From Pseudomonadota bacterium (GTDB lineage Bacteria; Pseudomonadota; Gammaproteobacteria; Steroidobacterales; Steroidobacteraceae), in contig JAKBCG010000019.1 in the NCBI GenBank assembly GCA_021808035.1, positions 1 through 15,607 on the forward strand: DNA of 15,607 nt, read 5' to 3'. The position numbers and the translations under genes are program-made. Of the stretch, positions 14,666 through 15,607 are shown in pieces. The notes under the pieces are model-generated. The model ran no database searches, was not told where the DNA came from, and saw nothing but the letters and a program-made list of their open reading frames with translations. Position 1 is the stretch's first letter. Each line of letters starts with the position of its first letter.

Positions 14666-15293
14666 GCGTCCGCACGAGGCGTGCGTCCGTCGTCGCGATC
14701 ACCCGGTCGAGCGCGGCGTCGGCGGCCGATTCGAATGCGGCGACGATCGCGGACATCCGGTTCGCGGTGGCGCGCCGGCTCGCGTCGGCATCGATGTTCG
14801 CGAGCACGCGGCCGGTCGACGCGTCGCCGAGGCGCGCGACGAAATGGGCTTCGACGACCGGCGGGCCGCCGCGGCGCGCGTACTCGGCCTGGAATGCGAC
14901 CACCTCGATCTCCAGCCAATAGTGCGGTCGCTCGACCGAGCGGTCCGGAACCACCGCGCGCAACCCGGAGCGGGCACGGAACTCCCCGAGCGCGAGCTGT
15001 TCGATCGCTGCATGGAGCGGTGCATTCCAGCGCATGCCCGCGAAGTGATCGAAGCGCCGGTCAGGGAAGGACGCGGCGATGCGCGTCGAGTCGATCGAGG
15101 GCGCGACGATCGGGGTCAGCACCTTCAATCCCGCCGCGATGTCCGGGGCGCGAGCGCCCGGGTGCGACGACAGCGCATAGACGGTCGGCGGTGGCCGGTC
15201 GCTGCGGAGGAACGAACGGCTGCAAGCACCGAGGGCGATCGTTCCGGCGATGCACAACAGTGCGCGCAGCGGCGCGAGCGCCGTGCGGATCAC
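14643..15293 (-). CDS. PqiC-like ABC-type transport auxiliary lipoprotein (DUF330/ABC_trans_aux family)
   Basis: The 216-residue product starts with a lipoprotein signal: positive N-terminus, hydrophobic stretch, and the lipobox LGAC with the lipidated Cys at residue 24. Ser at +2 predicts sorting to the outer membrane. The mature part shows VYALSSHPG near its start, the strand-helix pattern of ABC-type transport auxiliary lipoproteins (MRWNAPLHAAIEQLALGEF), and YWLEIEVVAFQAEY. Such proteins partner MCE-domain proteins (Mla, PqiB) in phospholipid transport across the envelope. The start is GTG at 15293, overlapping the stop of the MCE gene (GTGA), so the pair is translationally coupled. The stop lies inside the convergent end of yheS. 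The role fits the position after an MCE gene; the transported lipid is unknown. Confidence 0.85.
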   Translation of the reverse strand: MIRTALAPLRALLCIAGTIALGACSRSFLRSDRPPPTVYALSSHPGARAPDIAAGLKVLTPIVAPSIDSTRIAASFPDRRFDHFAGMRWNAPLHAAIEQLALGEFRARSGLRAVVPDRSVERPHYWLEIEVVAFQAEYARRGGPPVVEAHFVARLGDASTGRVLANIDADASRRATANRMSAIVAAFESAADAALDRVIATTDARLVRTLSVHRRS

Positions 15294-15607
15294 CGCGGCA
15301 CCTCGACACCGCCGGACTGCGGACGATACAGGATGCGCGATGGATTCTCGCGCAGCGACCGCGACAGGTCGCGCATCTGGCGCGCCGCGTCGCGGCTTTC
15401 GCGGACCAGCGCGTCGATCTGCGGCAGCCCGTCGCGCGTGAAGCGGGTCAGCGCCGGACCGTTCGCGGCGACGAGCTGGTCGAGCCGCCGGGTGGTGTCG
15501 GCGAGATTGCCTGCAACCTCGGCGACGTGCTTCATCGTGGCGTCGATCTGCGGTGCGGAACGCTGCGAGATCGTCCGCAGCTGCACCGCGGCCGCGTCCA
15601 CCGCCTC
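15290..15607 (-). CDS. MlaD/MCE-domain transport protein, C-terminal part only (runs off the right edge)
   Basis: The frame is open from the right edge to a TGA at 15290-15292, giving 105 residues of the C-terminus. The piece is a long amphipathic helix (QIDATMKHVAEVAGNLADTTRRLDQL) with repeated heptad-like leucines. It then has ALVRESRDAARQMRDLSRSLRENP and the terminal SRILYRPQSGG tail, all typical of MCE substrate-binding proteins of ABC-type lipid importers or exporters. The MCE domain itself, and presumably the ABC permease and ATPase genes, lie outside the window. Assignment rests on this tail and on the coupled PqiC-like lipoprotein. Confidence 0.78.
   Translation of the reverse strand, partial: EAVDAAAVQLRTISQRSAPQIDATMKHVAEVAGNLADTTRRLDQLVAANGPALTRFTRDGLPQIDALVRESRDAARQMRDLSRSLRENPSRILYRPQSGGVEVPR

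Overview
The window is very GC-rich (about 70% judged by eye) and densely packed, with strong G/C third-position codon bias. The gene set is RlmJ, a magnesium-type HemB, AroE, Gor, oligopeptidase A, exonuclease III, a YheS-type ABC-F protein and an MCE/PqiC-type envelope lipid transport pair. This points to a gammaproteobacterium, probably from a high-GC lineage such as the Xanthomonadales/Nevskiales/Steroidobacterales group; the order-level guess is inference. I see no insertion sequence, phage gene, CRISPR array, tRNA or rRNA.

Layout. (1) Positions 1-2872, plus strand: a tight operon of rlmJ (5' end outside the window), a DUF4404 protein, hemB and aroE, with overlapping or nearly touching genes. 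(2) 2898-4786, minus strand: gor followed by a gamma-class carbonic anhydrase-like protein. (3) 4787-4889: a divergent control region with an extended -10 promoter and a 13-bp perfect dyad. (4) 4890-7723, plus: prlC and xthA, coupled by an ATGA overlap. (5) 7800-8795, plus: an HD-fold protein whose metal-site spacing resembles class I cyclic nucleotide phosphodiesterases, with a possible leaderless promoter. (6) 8814-10162, minus: a FrnE-like DsbA-family oxidoreductase followed by a cytosolic-looking M15 peptidase. (7) 10252-12729, plus: a membrane HAMP-PAS-GGDEF-EAL cyclic-di-GMP protein. (8) 12788-14665, plus: yheS. (9) 14643-15607, minus: the end of an MCE-domain protein and its PqiC-like lipoprotein, the last genes of an operon that begins beyond the right edge.

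Most of the window is housekeeping: rRNA modification, tetrapyrrole and shikimate synthesis, glutathione redox balance, peptide turnover, DNA repair and ribosome rescue. Two genes bear on second-messenger signalling: the HD/PDE-like protein and the GGDEF-EAL protein. No wholly new multi-gene system is evident. The PDE-like gene and its promoter region are the part most worth testing. All intergenic gaps are under about 110 bases, so there is no gene-free stretch longer than 300 bases.
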